DNA of 64,000 nt from Phyllobacterium zundukense (GTDB taxonomy: Bacteria; Pseudomonadota; Alphaproteobacteria; Rhizobiales; Rhizobiaceae), in contig NZ_CP017940.1 of NCBI RefSeq assembly GCF_002764115.1, positions 3,694,501 to 3,758,500 on the forward strand, in the 5' to 3' direction. The notes below the pieces were generated by a model. The model made no database searches. It was not told the origin of the DNA and saw only the letters and a program-made list of their open reading frames with translations. Position numbers and translations under genes: made by a program. This document shows, in pieces, positions 34,375 through 43,703 of the stretch. Within the stretch, counting starts at the first letter, position 1, and every line of letters starts with the position of its first letter.

Positions 34375-35607
34375 TTATGCGCGCCCTTGCTCGGCGATAT
34401 CGAAGGTGAAGACACCGTCGGGACTACGGGGGCGCTCGAGCACCTCGGGATGGCGTAGCGTGCGGATGGTGTCGTGATATCCCGCCTGCCAGTGATCCTC
34501 CATGCTCCGACGCGAAAACTCGTAGTCCTTCGTGTCGTCCTCGTATTTCTTCGAGTAATAGCCGAGCTGCACAAGATTCCAGACCTTCGGCTCGGAAGCA
34601 GGGCGTAAGATGTCAACTTCAGGGCTCGCCGCCAGTTCTGCCGGCAGTTTCTCGATCAGGCGTGAAAGGGCACCGCGCAGGAATTGTATTTCGCGGAAGC
34701 GGTTCAACTCGGCCCGGGTGCGGCTCGAATACTGGATTTCCTTCTGGCGCGCCTGAATTTGTGCCATTTTGCGCGGCAGCTCGCCTTGGGCTGACCAGAG
34801 ATCGACTTGGAACGCGAGTGTGTCACGGTGCGGCAGGTTATCAACGACCCAGCTGAGCGGTGTGTTGGAGACCAGTCCGCCGTCCCAGTAATGCTCGCCA
34901 TCAATTTCGACCGCGGGAAAACCGGGCGGCAGAGCTCCGCTCGCCATCACATGCTCGGGACCGATCCGGTGAGTTGCGGTATCGAAGTAGACGAAGTTGC
35001 CGGTGCGGACATTGACCGCGCCTACGCTGAAACGCATGGCCCCGCTATTGATGCGATCGAAGTCAACCAGCCGCTCCAGCGTCGCCTTGAGCGGCCGCGT
35101 GTCGTAGTAACTGGTGGCTTCCGTGGAACCATGCGGCCAAAGCCAAGGTGTCAGCAGGCGGGGCATGAAAAAGCCTGGCGCGCCCAGGCACAAAGCCCGG
35201 GCTGCGCTCCATTGGTTAGACAAGGCGCGGACGACATCGCCCTTTGATGGGTCAAACTGCGCCAATAACGTCGAGATAGTATCGTTGCCGTCGGCTGTCG
35301 AGCTGGGCGGAAACTGCCAATGTAGATCGGTTGAAGTGACAAGCTCCCAGAACTGCCGCAGCTTCGCGACCCGGTCCTCGGGCGGATTGCCCGCTATGAG
35401 GGCAGCGTTGATCGCGCCGATGGAAATCCCGGCGGTCCAGTCGGGATGAAGACCAGCCTCGGCCAGGCCTTGGTAGACGCCTGCCTGATATGCGCCGAGG
35501 GCACCGCCGCCTTGCAGCAAGAGCGCAATGCGTTCGAAGGGCGGTCGTCCGCTCTGCTGAGGATGCTTCGACACTGGATTGCGATCCGTGAGAACATGTT
35601 CGTTCAT
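34375..35607 (-). CDS. Patatin-like phospholipase/depolymerase with DUF3734 domain
   Basis: A 410-residue hydrolase. The oxyanion loop LLLQGGGALGAYQAGV, the nucleophile motif GISIGAINA and DGGLVSNTP, carrying the catalytic Asp, form the patatin Ser-Asp dyad. The C-terminal part (HPEVLERPRSPDGVFTFDIA) is the DUF3734 extension. The ATG at 35607 follows GAGAGGAA; a longer frame to 35739 is not supported. Related proteins sit with bdh and adc in polyhydroxybutyrate-storing bacteria, which suggests a lipid or PHB mobilisation role. Confidence 0.9.
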   Translation of the reverse strand: MNEHVLTDRNPVSKHPQQSGRPPFERIALLLQGGGALGAYQAGVYQGLAEAGLHPDWTAGISIGAINAALIAGNPPEDRVAKLRQFWELVTSTDLHWQFPPSSTADGNDTISTLLAQFDPSKGDVVRALSNQWSAARALCLGAPGFFMPRLLTPWLWPHGSTEATSYYDTRPLKATLERLVDFDRINSGAMRFSVGAVNVRTGNFVYFDTATHRIGPEHVMASGALPPGFPAVEIDGEHYWDGGLVSNTPLSWVVDNLPHRDTLAFQVDLWSAQGELPRKMAQIQARQKEIQYSSRTRAELNRFREIQFLRGALSRLIEKLPAELAASPEVDILRPASEPKVWNLVQLGYYSKKYEDDTKDYEFSRRSMEDHWQAGYHDTIRTLRHPEVLERPRSPDGVFTFDIAEQGRA

Positions 35608-35692
35608 GATGAATTCCTCTCGCCGTCTTCTAATGGTGCGACGGCAGCTTGATGACTCTTGATTGGTTGTTTGTCGGCCGAAGGCGTTCGCG

Positions 35693-36157
35693 TCAGACCA
35701 TGGATCGTTGCAAGCTCGCCAGGTCTGCAGCGCAGACAAGACTGAATTCCAGGAGGGGATCGGGATCCAGACTCTTGGTCAGCGCTTCCGTGGCGAGTTG
35801 CCGAAGTTCCACTCTCGGCTTCAGGGATATCTCGAGGATAGCCCTGAGCGCGGCCTCCGCTGCGGCGATGACATCGGATGAAGCAAAGAACCGCATTCGG
35901 TTGATAAGCCCGATCAGATGTTGTTCATCGCCGCTGAGCTCGATGTCGTCTCGCGTGTAAGCGCGCAGAAGCAGATTGGACGCGTACATCACGAAGTTGA
36001 CGTAGACTCCCTCCCGCTTTGTGATTTCCTCGGCGACACGCTGCAGTCGATATTGACCGCGATGCGTGTAAATTGCCGCCATCAGCGAAGCGCCGGCACC
36101 CAAGAGCGCTCCCAGCAGCGCGAAGACAGGATTGAGAAAGGCTGGATCAATGTTCAT
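35693..36157 (-). CDS. Membrane-anchored protein of unknown function
   Basis: A 154-residue protein with one N-terminal transmembrane helix (FLNPVFALLGALLGAGASLM) and a cytoplasmic, mainly helical remainder (RLQRVAEEITKREGVYVNFV). The ATG at 36157 follows a strong GGAGGTGAT. It lies 42 bases after the hydrolase gene of the second efflux operon and may be its last member. No family recognised. Confidence 0.68.
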   Translation of the reverse strand: MNIDPAFLNPVFALLGALLGAGASLMAAIYTHRGQYRLQRVAEEITKREGVYVNFVMYASNLLLRAYTRDDIELSGDEQHLIGLINRMRFFASSDVIAAAEAALRAILEISLKPRVELRQLATEALTKSLDPDPLLEFSLVCAADLASLQRSMV

Positions 36158-36199
36158 ATCACCTCCAGGGTGTTCTGCTGCTTTAGATCGGACATGACT

Positions 36200-37501
36200 T
36201 CAATACGAGACCTGACCGTCGACGAGTTGCCCAGTCGATGGGGAAAGCTCGCGTTTCAATACGTCGCGGGCCTTGCCGCTGATGACCGATACCGGAGTCG
36301 CAACGGCTACACGTGCTGCTGACCCAGCGAAATTGGCGGCCGCCACCCCCGCGCGATCCGCGAATGACGCCTCTTTGCCCGCGAGCGATTGCCCGGCCAA
36401 CCGTCTCCCAAGCAGGCGTACGATCTCAGGATTGTCGGCAAAGGCATTGTGGCCGAGCGGATCGTTCGAGGCGGTGGCGCTCGTGTCGATGACGGAAACG
36501 CCAAGTTCTTCAAGCACAGAGCCATATGGTTTGAGATCTGCGCCACCGACACGGTCGACGCCGCCCGAGAGCCATCCAGAGACCTCCAGAGCCTTGTCGT
36601 GTGTCGACGTCAGGATCGCGAAATGCGGCCGCTTTGGCCCCATTTCGATGAACTGGCGGCGAAACACATCGATATCGATGTCTGGCGATGCAAGGATGAC
36701 ATTCTTGACCTTGGCCGGAATCGACTTTTCGCGCATGGCAACACCGCGCAATGCCTCGGCGGCGAGCCAGGTCCCCATCGAATGCGCGAGAATGGTCACG
36801 TCATCGACATCAGGGCTCCTGGTCGCCTGAAGGATCAGATCCTCCAGGGCGCGCCGCGAGTAATTGGCGCTCTCCTTGTCATAGAGGTAATCGAAAACGC
36901 GCGCCCGCGATGGCCAGGCGAAGAGAATCGGTGCCGCATCGGTACCCGAGTCGTGAACGATCTGGGCGAAGCGAAAGACCGCGTCGGCATAGGTGTTGTT
37001 GAACCCATGGACAAAGATGAGCACCTGCCGCTTGGCGTTGCGATTCTTGCGAAACCATTTGAAAGCCTGCTCTTCCGTCGCAACCTTGCCGGTTTCAAGG
37101 ACTGCAAACTCCTTTTGCGGATTCGGCGGCACGCGTGAGGGCCATTGCACCTTGCCGATCTTGCGGTTTCGATCTGGAGGAATGGAGACGGAGACGTTGT
37201 TAAGCGAGATCGCCGTTCCGCGCTCGCCTGAATAGAGTCGACCGGGATCGTCCGATGACTTGCGCGTCGTTGCTACCAGCATGTTCACCCGGCTGGCGTC
37301 GCTTGCGGCCACGGCCACCTGAGGCTGAAGGACGTTTTCCACCCGGGTCGCGCAGCCGGTCATGGCGAGGGACATCAGCACCGCCACGGAAAGCAGCTGA
37401 CGAGCGCCTTTCCGGTCTGTCGCCGGGGCCGGCCACGAGCGGCCGATCCCTTGCAGGGCGAACATGCTTCGAAAGGGGTTGGGAGACATTCTGGTGTCCA
37501 T
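36200..37501 (-). CDS. Alpha/beta-hydrolase lipoprotein (DUF900 type)
   Basis: A 433-residue predicted lipoprotein: the signal LLSVAVLMSLAMTGCATRV has a lipobox (AMTGC). The hydrolase domain shows VLIFVHGFNNTYADAVFRFA (oxyanion region), FAWPSRA and the nucleophile elbow ILAHSMGTW, as in DUF900 proteins. The ATG at 37501 lies next to the permease stop (37505-37503), so it is translated from the efflux transcript. Why a periplasmic or outer-membrane esterase travels with an RND pump is unclear. Substrate unknown. Confidence 0.83.
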   Translation of the reverse strand: MDTRMSPNPFRSMFALQGIGRSWPAPATDRKGARQLLSVAVLMSLAMTGCATRVENVLQPQVAVAASDASRVNMLVATTRKSSDDPGRLYSGERGTAISLNNVSVSIPPDRNRKIGKVQWPSRVPPNPQKEFAVLETGKVATEEQAFKWFRKNRNAKRQVLIFVHGFNNTYADAVFRFAQIVHDSGTDAAPILFAWPSRARVFDYLYDKESANYSRRALEDLILQATRSPDVDDVTILAHSMGTWLAAEALRGVAMREKSIPAKVKNVILASPDIDIDVFRRQFIEMGPKRPHFAILTSTHDKALEVSGWLSGGVDRVGGADLKPYGSVLEELGVSVIDTSATASNDPLGHNAFADNPEIVRLLGRRLAGQSLAGKEASFADRAGVAAANFAGSAARVAVATPVSVISGKARDVLKRELSPSTGQLVDGQVSY

Positions 37502-37502
37502 C

Positions 37503-40500
37503 TCAGTGCTCCCCGATCTCACGCGGTATCCGGAACCAGGCAACGTAGAGCGCCGGCAGGAAGAGAAGCGTCAGCGCAGTTCCCACGACGATGCCGCCCA
37601 TCATTGCGTAGGCCATCGGTCCCCAGAAGATCTCGTGCGAGATGGGGATTAGCGCCAACGTCGCCGCAGCGGCGGTCAGCATGATCGGCCGCATGCGATG
37701 TTCGGTCGCCTCGACCACCGCCTTCCAAGGCGACATTCCCTCCGCGCGCAATTCCTCGATCTGCACGATCAGGATCACCGAGTTGCGGATGAGGATGCCG
37801 ACAAGCGCGAGCACGCCAAGGAGGGCGACAAAGCCGAGCGGGGCACTGCTCAGATACAGGGCCGCGACGACGCCAATGAGGGCCAACGGAGCAACCGAGA
37901 ACACCAGGAACAGCCTGTGGAAGCTTTGAAGCTGCACCATCAGCAGTGTTGCCATGACGAGGAGCATGGCCGGGATCACGTTCGCGATCGGACCCTGCGA
38001 TTTGGCGCTTTCCTCGACCGCACCGGCGACTTCGACGTGATAGCCTGCCGGCAACGTCTTTTCGAACGTCGCAATCTTCTCGCCGAGCGCTTTGACAATG
38101 GTTGCCGGCTGCGTCGTGTCGCTGATCCCGGCCTTGACGGTGATCGTCGGGAGCCTGTCGCGCCGCCAGACCGTCGGCTGTTCGAGCTCGTAGCGGAACG
38201 TTGCGACCGACGACAGCGGCACCGACTGGCCGCTGCTGGCTTGCAGTTGCAGGTCAAGCAGCGTGTCGATCGAGCCGCGCTCCTTTTCCGCGGCGCGGCC
38301 GACGACATCGACGAGATAGATGTCGTCGCGGACCTGCGTTACCGAGTCCCCTTGAACGACGGTGTTGAGCGCCATGGCGATGTCCTGGGACGAGACGCCA
38401 AGCTGGCGCGCCTTGTCCTGCATCACGTCGATCTTCACGACGCGCGCCGGTTCATTCCAGTCAAAGGCAAGGTTCTTGAGGGAAGGATGGGTGCCTACGA
38501 CAGTTCCCAGTTTTTGTGCCAGATCACGCACCGTCTGAAGATCCTCGCCGGACACGCGGTACTGAATCGGCTTGCCGACCGGGGGTCCGATTTCCAGAAG
38601 CTTCACATAGGCGTCAGTTCCGGGAAAGGTCTTCTGAAGGTAAGCTTCGACGTCCTTCTTTAGCTTGTCTCGGACATCGAGCCCTTTGGTGACGATGACG
38701 GTCTGCCCGAAGGCAACGTCGGCCGGCTGGACGTCGAAGGAAAGAACGAAGCGCGGCGCGCCCCGTCCGACATACGTCGACCAATGCTCGACCGCAGGGT
38801 TGCCGGCCAGCACCTCACGCTCGAATTGACCCATCTGACGGCCCGTTTCGGCAATCGAACTGTTCTGCGGCAGGTTCCAGTCAATGATGAGTTCCGGACG
38901 GTCGGAGCTCGGAAAGAACTGCTGCTGCACCATGGACAGGCCGACGACTGATCCGGCGAAGAGGAGAACCGTGCCGATGATCGTCATCCAGCGCCAGCGC
39001 AGGCAGAATTGCAGCAAGTGCGAAAATACCTTCGCGGACCAGCCCTTGTGTTCTGCATGCTTCTTCATCGACTTGGGCAGCAGGGTCACGCCGATGAGGG
39101 GCGTGAACACGACGGCAACGATCCAGGATACGATGAGTGATACGGCGATGACGACGAAGAGGGTGAAGGTGAACTCGCCGGCGCTGCTCTTGTTGAACGC
39201 GACCGGGATGAAGCCCGCGACGGTCACGAGCGTGCCGGTGAGCATCGGGAAGGCTGTGGACGTGTAGACATAGGTGGCGGCCTTGGTGAGGCTGTCACCC
39301 AATTCCAGCCGCGCCACCATCATCTCGACCGCGATCATGGCGTCGTCAACGAGAAGGCCGAGCGCGATGATGAGCGCTCCGAGCGAGATCCGTTGCAGCG
39401 AAATGCCAAAATAGAGCATCACCATGAAGGTGATGGCCAAGACGAGGGGAATCGCGATCGCCACGACAAGCCCGGCACGGAATCCGAGACTTATGAAACT
39501 GATCGCAAGCACGATGGCAACCGCCTCGAACAGGGCTTTTGTGAAGCCTCCGACTGCCTCGTGAACCACTTCCGGCTGATCGGAGACCTGTTCGACCGAA
39601 ACGCCGACCGGAAGTTCCTGAATGATCCCGGTGATGGTCTTTTCCAGCGCTTCGCCGAAGGCCAAAAGGTTGCCGCCTGTCTTCATGCCAATCGCAAGCC
39701 CGATCGCCGGCTTCCCGTTGAAGCGGAAGAGCGAGCTTGGCGGATCGACATAACCGCGACTGATGCTGGCGACGTCGGTCAGCGCAAAGAAGCGGTCGTT
39801 TACCCTCAGATTGATGCCGCGCAAGGTGTCTTCGGAGAGAAAGCGGCCGCCGACGCGCAAGGCGATGCGCTCCGGACCCGCCTCGACGAATCCGGACTGC
39901 GTCACGGCGTTTTGCGCCTGCAGTGCCGAGATGATCGCGGCGCGGTCGATGCCGAGGGCAGCGATCTTGCGCGTGGAGAACTCGAGATAAATGACCTCGT
40001 CCTGCGCGCCGACGATGTCGACCTTGCCCACATCTGGCAGTTTGAGGATCTGAGTTCGGGCATCCTCGGCGAAATCGCGCAACTCCCGCTGACTCAGCCC
40101 GTCGCCGCTAAAGGCAAAGATATTGCCGTAGACGTCGCCGAACTGATCGTCGAAGAAGGGACCGGCCACCCCTTGGGGGAACTCGTGCCGGATATCGTCA
40201 ATCAGGTTGCGCACCCGCGACCACGTGGGCTTCACGTCCTGCGCGTTTGTCTTCGGCAGCAGATCGACGAAAACGATCGTCTGACCGGCGGTGGTGATAC
40301 TGCGGGTATGCTCGAGATTGTCGAGTTCCTGCAGCTTCTTTTCGATGCGGTCAGTGACCTGCTGCGTCACTTCCTGAGCAGACGCCCCGGGCCACTGGGC
40401 CTGGATCACCATCGTTTTAATTGTGAATGACGGGTCTTCCTCGCGGCCGAGAGCCATGTAGGCATACCCGCCGGCGACTGCGAAGATGATCATGAAATAC

Positions 40501-40553
40501 CAGACGAGCGAGCGATGCTCGAGTGCCCAGTCTGAAAGGTTGAATTTGTTCAC
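37503..40553 (-). CDS. RND efflux transporter permease
   Basis: A 1016-residue inner-membrane pump with AcrB-type architecture: the first helix is followed by LGREEDPSFTIKTMVIQAQW. Helices 4-5 carry LGALIIALGLLVDDAMIAVE, with the proton-relay acids. The second half has LLGVLALVGILIRNSVILIV. It shares the short N-terminal style of the pump at 8504-11614, so the two are related at superfamily level. The start overlaps the stop of the adaptor gene (ATGA at 40550-40553). Two adaptors precede it in the operon. Confidence 0.93.
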   Translation of the reverse strand: MNKFNLSDWALEHRSLVWYFMIIFAVAGGYAYMALGREEDPSFTIKTMVIQAQWPGASAQEVTQQVTDRIEKKLQELDNLEHTRSITTAGQTIVFVDLLPKTNAQDVKPTWSRVRNLIDDIRHEFPQGVAGPFFDDQFGDVYGNIFAFSGDGLSQRELRDFAEDARTQILKLPDVGKVDIVGAQDEVIYLEFSTRKIAALGIDRAAIISALQAQNAVTQSGFVEAGPERIALRVGGRFLSEDTLRGINLRVNDRFFALTDVASISRGYVDPPSSLFRFNGKPAIGLAIGMKTGGNLLAFGEALEKTITGIIQELPVGVSVEQVSDQPEVVHEAVGGFTKALFEAVAIVLAISFISLGFRAGLVVAIAIPLVLAITFMVMLYFGISLQRISLGALIIALGLLVDDAMIAVEMMVARLELGDSLTKAATYVYTSTAFPMLTGTLVTVAGFIPVAFNKSSAGEFTFTLFVVIAVSLIVSWIVAVVFTPLIGVTLLPKSMKKHAEHKGWSAKVFSHLLQFCLRWRWMTIIGTVLLFAGSVVGLSMVQQQFFPSSDRPELIIDWNLPQNSSIAETGRQMGQFEREVLAGNPAVEHWSTYVGRGAPRFVLSFDVQPADVAFGQTVIVTKGLDVRDKLKKDVEAYLQKTFPGTDAYVKLLEIGPPVGKPIQYRVSGEDLQTVRDLAQKLGTVVGTHPSLKNLAFDWNEPARVVKIDVMQDKARQLGVSSQDIAMALNTVVQGDSVTQVRDDIYLVDVVGRAAEKERGSIDTLLDLQLQASSGQSVPLSSVATFRYELEQPTVWRRDRLPTITVKAGISDTTQPATIVKALGEKIATFEKTLPAGYHVEVAGAVEESAKSQGPIANVIPAMLLVMATLLMVQLQSFHRLFLVFSVAPLALIGVVAALYLSSAPLGFVALLGVLALVGILIRNSVILIVQIEELRAEGMSPWKAVVEATEHRMRPIMLTAAAATLALIPISHEIFWGPMAYAMMGGIVVGTALTLLFLPALYVAWFRIPREIGEH

Positions 40554-41647
40554 GGGCGCTGCTCCTGTTCTGTTTTCACGCTCTGTCCCTCGGCCAGCTG
40601 GTTGACGCCGGCGACGACCACTTCTTCTCCGTCCTTGAGACCGGAAAGAACCTGGACGGAGCGGACGCCGGTCGGGGAGATGTCGAGCCGTACGGGTCTG
40701 AATGAAACGGTGTGGGATGCCGGGTCGACCACCCAGACATGGTCAGCGCCATCCCTCTTGACGACCGCCGTTGCAGGCAGCCCGATGGGTAGCCCCTGCT
40801 GCGTCTTTGGCGGCGTAGCGGTGACCACCGATCCAAGACGAAAAACTTCCGGTGCCTTGTCGATGGCGATTTTCAGCCTGTGCGTGCGGGTGCCGGCATC
40901 GGCCTGCGGGCCGATCTCGCGCAGGACGCCTGAGGTCCGCAGCGTGTCATCTAGCTGCAGGGCGATGTCGAATCGATCCCCCACGCGCAAGGATTTGAGA
41001 CGCGCCTCCGGAACGTCGACGATCACGTCACGCCGATCAAGGCGAGCGATTGTGAGGACCGGCTGACCGGCGGTCGCCGTCTGCCCGACTTCCACCCAAG
41101 TGGCCGCGACGACACCGTCGAACTCGGCTCTCAGCTCGGCATATCCAAGCTGCTCGCGCGTCTTATCCAGGCTGGCTTTTGCCTTTCCCATATTGGCCCG
41201 CGCCGACTTCAGCGCCTGCTCGGCAAGGTCAAGATCCGCGACGCTCGAGGCGCTCGTCGAGGCAAGCCTCCGTTTGCGATCCTCCGTTAGCAGGGCGTTC
41301 TCAAGCTGCGCTTGGGCATTGCGCATATCGGCTACGGCGCTGCGGACCGCGAGCTCAAGCGCGAGCGGATCAATCCCGGCCACGATGTCGCCCGCACGCA
41401 CGAGATCACCCACACCCGCTTTGCGTGATACGACGCGCCCCAAAGTGCGGAATGCAAGATCGGTTTGCACTCCCGCCTGGACGACGCCAGGAAAGCGCAC
41501 TGTCTGCGCCTGCGCGGCACTGGCGGCCACGGACTTGACGGGTCGCGGCCCGGCCAGCTCGCCAGAGCCAGCGTCCTGACCGCAGCCGGCAAGAAGTGCG
41601 ACTGCCGCGAGGCCCGAAAGCGAGTAACGAAAGCGGTAACGGGCCAT
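40550..41647 (-). CDS. RND efflux adaptor lipoprotein
   Basis: A 365-residue membrane fusion protein with lipobox AALLAGCGQD. The first lipoyl half is FRTLGRVVSRKAGVGDLVRA, followed by a coiled-coil hairpin (residues ~90-165), the second half FDGVVAATWVEVGQTA and a beta-barrel (RVGDRFDIALQLDD). Overlaps the permease start and lies one base after the other adaptor, so the three form a tight operon. Confidence 0.9.
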   Translation of the reverse strand: MARYRFRYSLSGLAAVALLAGCGQDAGSGELAGPRPVKSVAASAAQAQTVRFPGVVQAGVQTDLAFRTLGRVVSRKAGVGDLVRAGDIVAGIDPLALELAVRSAVADMRNAQAQLENALLTEDRKRRLASTSASSVADLDLAEQALKSARANMGKAKASLDKTREQLGYAELRAEFDGVVAATWVEVGQTATAGQPVLTIARLDRRDVIVDVPEARLKSLRVGDRFDIALQLDDTLRTSGVLREIGPQADAGTRTHRLKIAIDKAPEVFRLGSVVTATPPKTQQGLPIGLPATAVVKRDGADHVWVVDPASHTVSFRPVRLDISPTGVRSVQVLSGLKDGEEVVVAGVNQLAEGQSVKTEQEQRP

Positions 41648-41648
41648 C

Positions 41649-42713
41649 TTATTTATCCTCCCAGGCCACGGTTTGACCTTCTTTGAGAAACTTTCCTCCC
41701 TCGGTGACGATCAAATCCTCCGGAGCGATGCCGCCGGACGCGATGACGTCGCCGTCGCGATACCTTGCGACTGCGATCGTCCGGAGTGAGACAGAGCCGG
41801 TGCCGGGAGCGACGCGCCACACGGCGGGCTCGCCTTTGGCAGAGGCGATAGCGCCCGCGGGCAGGACAATTCCCTTGTGCGGCGGGGAACGGAATTCACC
41901 GACAACGGGCGTGCCGAGCGGCCATTGCGCATCTTCGGGCAGCGCCACCTTGATACGGATCGTTCCGGTTCTCGTGTCTATGAAGGGAGAGACCTCCCTG
42001 ACAGTCGCCCGCGTTTCGGGTGTGCGGTCCGCAATCGGCGCAACATTCACACCGGGGAGCGGTTGACCTTCGAGGAAAAAGGCTTCGAATACATTGAAAA
42101 CGGCGTCACGAGGACCATTATGGGCAAGTGTGAAAGCGGCCTGTGCCGCCGACACGACCCGGCCCACCTCGATGTCCCGCGCGGTGATGATCCCGTCGGC
42201 GTCGGCCTTCAGTTTGGTGTGGGAAAGAGCATCCTCCGCCGTCCCAAGAGCCGCTTCGGCAGCCTCCAGGGAGGCTTGCGCCGTGCGCAGCTCCTTATCC
42301 GCCCCATCAAAGGTGGCCTGCGAGATGGACCGCGAGCGCAGCAGCGCCTCGTACCGCTCGTAAGTCAGCGCTTTCTGTCTGGCAATCGCCTGCGCCGACT
42401 GCAGCCCAGCTTGAGCCACTTCCACATCGGCACGCTGTTCGCTGTCATCGAGGCGGGCGAGAATGTCGCCGGCGTGTACGGGCGAACTGACGTCGACAAA
42501 GCGCTCGATCACCCGGCCGCTGACGCGGAACGACAGCTCAGACTGGATCCGCGCCTTCACCTCGCCGGTGATCTCAGCCTTTGGCTGATATTCGGCGAGC
42601 GAGGCGTGAATGGCGCGGACATGCTGCGGCGGTAGCGCGACCTCTGCTTTGTCTTCGCAAGCGACGAGCTGGACGCAGGCGAAACCGATTCCAATAAGAC
42701 GTATAGCCTGCAT
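41649..42713 (-). CDS. Second RND efflux adaptor lipoprotein
   Basis: A 354-residue adaptor with lipobox VQLVACEDK. Lipoyl halves are FRVSGRVIERFVDVSSPV and ADGIITARDIEVGRV, with a coiled coil between, and a beta-barrel follows. The ATG at 42713 is preceded by GGAG; an in-frame ATG at 42725 contains that site. First gene of the operon, divergent from a TetR regulator. Two adaptors for one pump occur in some RND systems, where the two may form mixed assemblies; here that is inference. Confidence 0.9.
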   Translation of the reverse strand: MQAIRLIGIGFACVQLVACEDKAEVALPPQHVRAIHASLAEYQPKAEITGEVKARIQSELSFRVSGRVIERFVDVSSPVHAGDILARLDDSEQRADVEVAQAGLQSAQAIARQKALTYERYEALLRSRSISQATFDGADKELRTAQASLEAAEAALGTAEDALSHTKLKADADGIITARDIEVGRVVSAAQAAFTLAHNGPRDAVFNVFEAFFLEGQPLPGVNVAPIADRTPETRATVREVSPFIDTRTGTIRIKVALPEDAQWPLGTPVVGEFRSPPHKGIVLPAGAIASAKGEPAVWRVAPGTGSVSLRTIAVARYRDGDVIASGGIAPEDLIVTEGGKFLKEGQTVAWEDK

Positions 42714-42841
42714 TTTTTGCTCCATTACGGTTTGCAACCAAAGAGGTATGAGCCAGGCATGCAGCTCAGCCTCCGCGAGAGGGTTCGAGTTTTTATGGTG
42801 GTGAGGAATCCGCGCTTGCCGTTGGCGGCTCATCATTTGCG

Positions 42842-42958
42842 TGACTATTAAGTCATTTCGAACTTTTAGTCAATATGAAATACGCGCATAGGTGCCATGC
42901 AGGAGAATGGATGCAAGTCTCTCCGTTTCGGACTGGACTTTTAGGTCAATATGACCTA
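42842..42958. promoter_or_regulatory. Divergent promoter region with TetR-type palindromes
   Basis: TGACTATTAAGTCA (42842-42855) and TAGGTCAATATGACCTA (42942-42958) are palindromes, and a related TTAGTCAATATGAAAT lies at 42867-42882. They lie between the efflux operon and its TetR gene. A similar TTTAGTCGAAATGACAT occurs at 44349-44365 before azoR, suggesting related operators. Confidence 0.65.
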
Positions 42959-42987
42959 CTCGTGTGTAGAATTTGAGGAATCACGCA

Positions 42988-43638
42988 ATGGCAAACGTCA
43001 ACCTGATCCGCCGGGCCGAAATTGGACGCGAAAAGCGCGTGAGAACTCGTGCGCAGCTTGTTGAAGCTGCCAATGCGCTGTTTGCCGGGCGGGCCGTGGA
43101 ATCTGTCACGGTAGATGACGTGGTTCAGGAGGCTGGCGTCGCGAAGGGGACGTTCTACACTCATTTTGATAGCCTGGAAGCATTGACCGCGGCGGTCGCG
43201 GAGGAATTGGTCCAGTCGTTCGATGAACTGCTGCAGCCGGGCCGGGCCTCCATTACCGACCCTGCTCTACGCATTGCCTTCGGCTGCAGAGCATTCATCG
43301 ACAAGGCGCTCAATGACTCCCGATGGGCCGCAGTGGCCGCAAGAATGACAGCGTCCAATCCGCAAAGCGGCGAGAACATCCGCCGCCGTCTCCTCGAGGA
43401 CCTCCAACACTTATCGGAGGAACCGCCGTCCGCGGAGCTGAAACTCGAGATTGTCGTCGGGATCATGCTCCACATGTTGCGCGTGCTCGGTGTAGACAGG
43501 CCGTCCTCGTTCGACCCTGACGCTGTCGTCAGCGCTATCTTGCGCGCGATCGGCCTCAGTCCCCAGCAGGCCGGATCGGTGCTCAAGCGCCTGCCAGCTG
43601 CTGGTATGGTGAAGTCCTTGCGAACCACGGCGAGCTAA
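42988..43638 (+). CDS. TetR-family regulator of the second RND operon
   Basis: A 216-residue regulator. The DNA-binding part is RRAEIGREKRVRTRAQLVEA, VDDVVQEAGVAKGTFYTH and FDSLEALTAAVAEEL. It is divergent from the adaptor-adaptor-pump operon with palindromes in between, and about 23 bases separate its start from the nearest one. The N-terminal half is visibly related to the TetR protein at 43704-44315 (shared RRAxIGRxxRxRTRAQ start). Inducer unknown. Confidence 0.88.
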   Translation: MANVNLIRRAEIGREKRVRTRAQLVEAANALFAGRAVESVTVDDVVQEAGVAKGTFYTHFDSLEALTAAVAEELVQSFDELLQPGRASITDPALRIAFGCRAFIDKALNDSRWAAVAARMTASNPQSGENIRRRLLEDLQHLSEEPPSAELKLEIVVGIMLHMLRVLGVDRPSSFDPDAVVSAILRAIGLSPQQAGSVLKRLPAAGMVKSLRTTAS

Positions 43639-43703
43639 CAAGTATCCAGCGGACAAACTCCGTATGAAGAGGGTCTCAGGAATAGCCCGGCCGGGCATAG
43701 TCA

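Noticed and set aside
37698..40430. Long plus-strand frames opposite the second RND pump
   Set aside because: They are antisense shadows of a gene with complete RND motifs.
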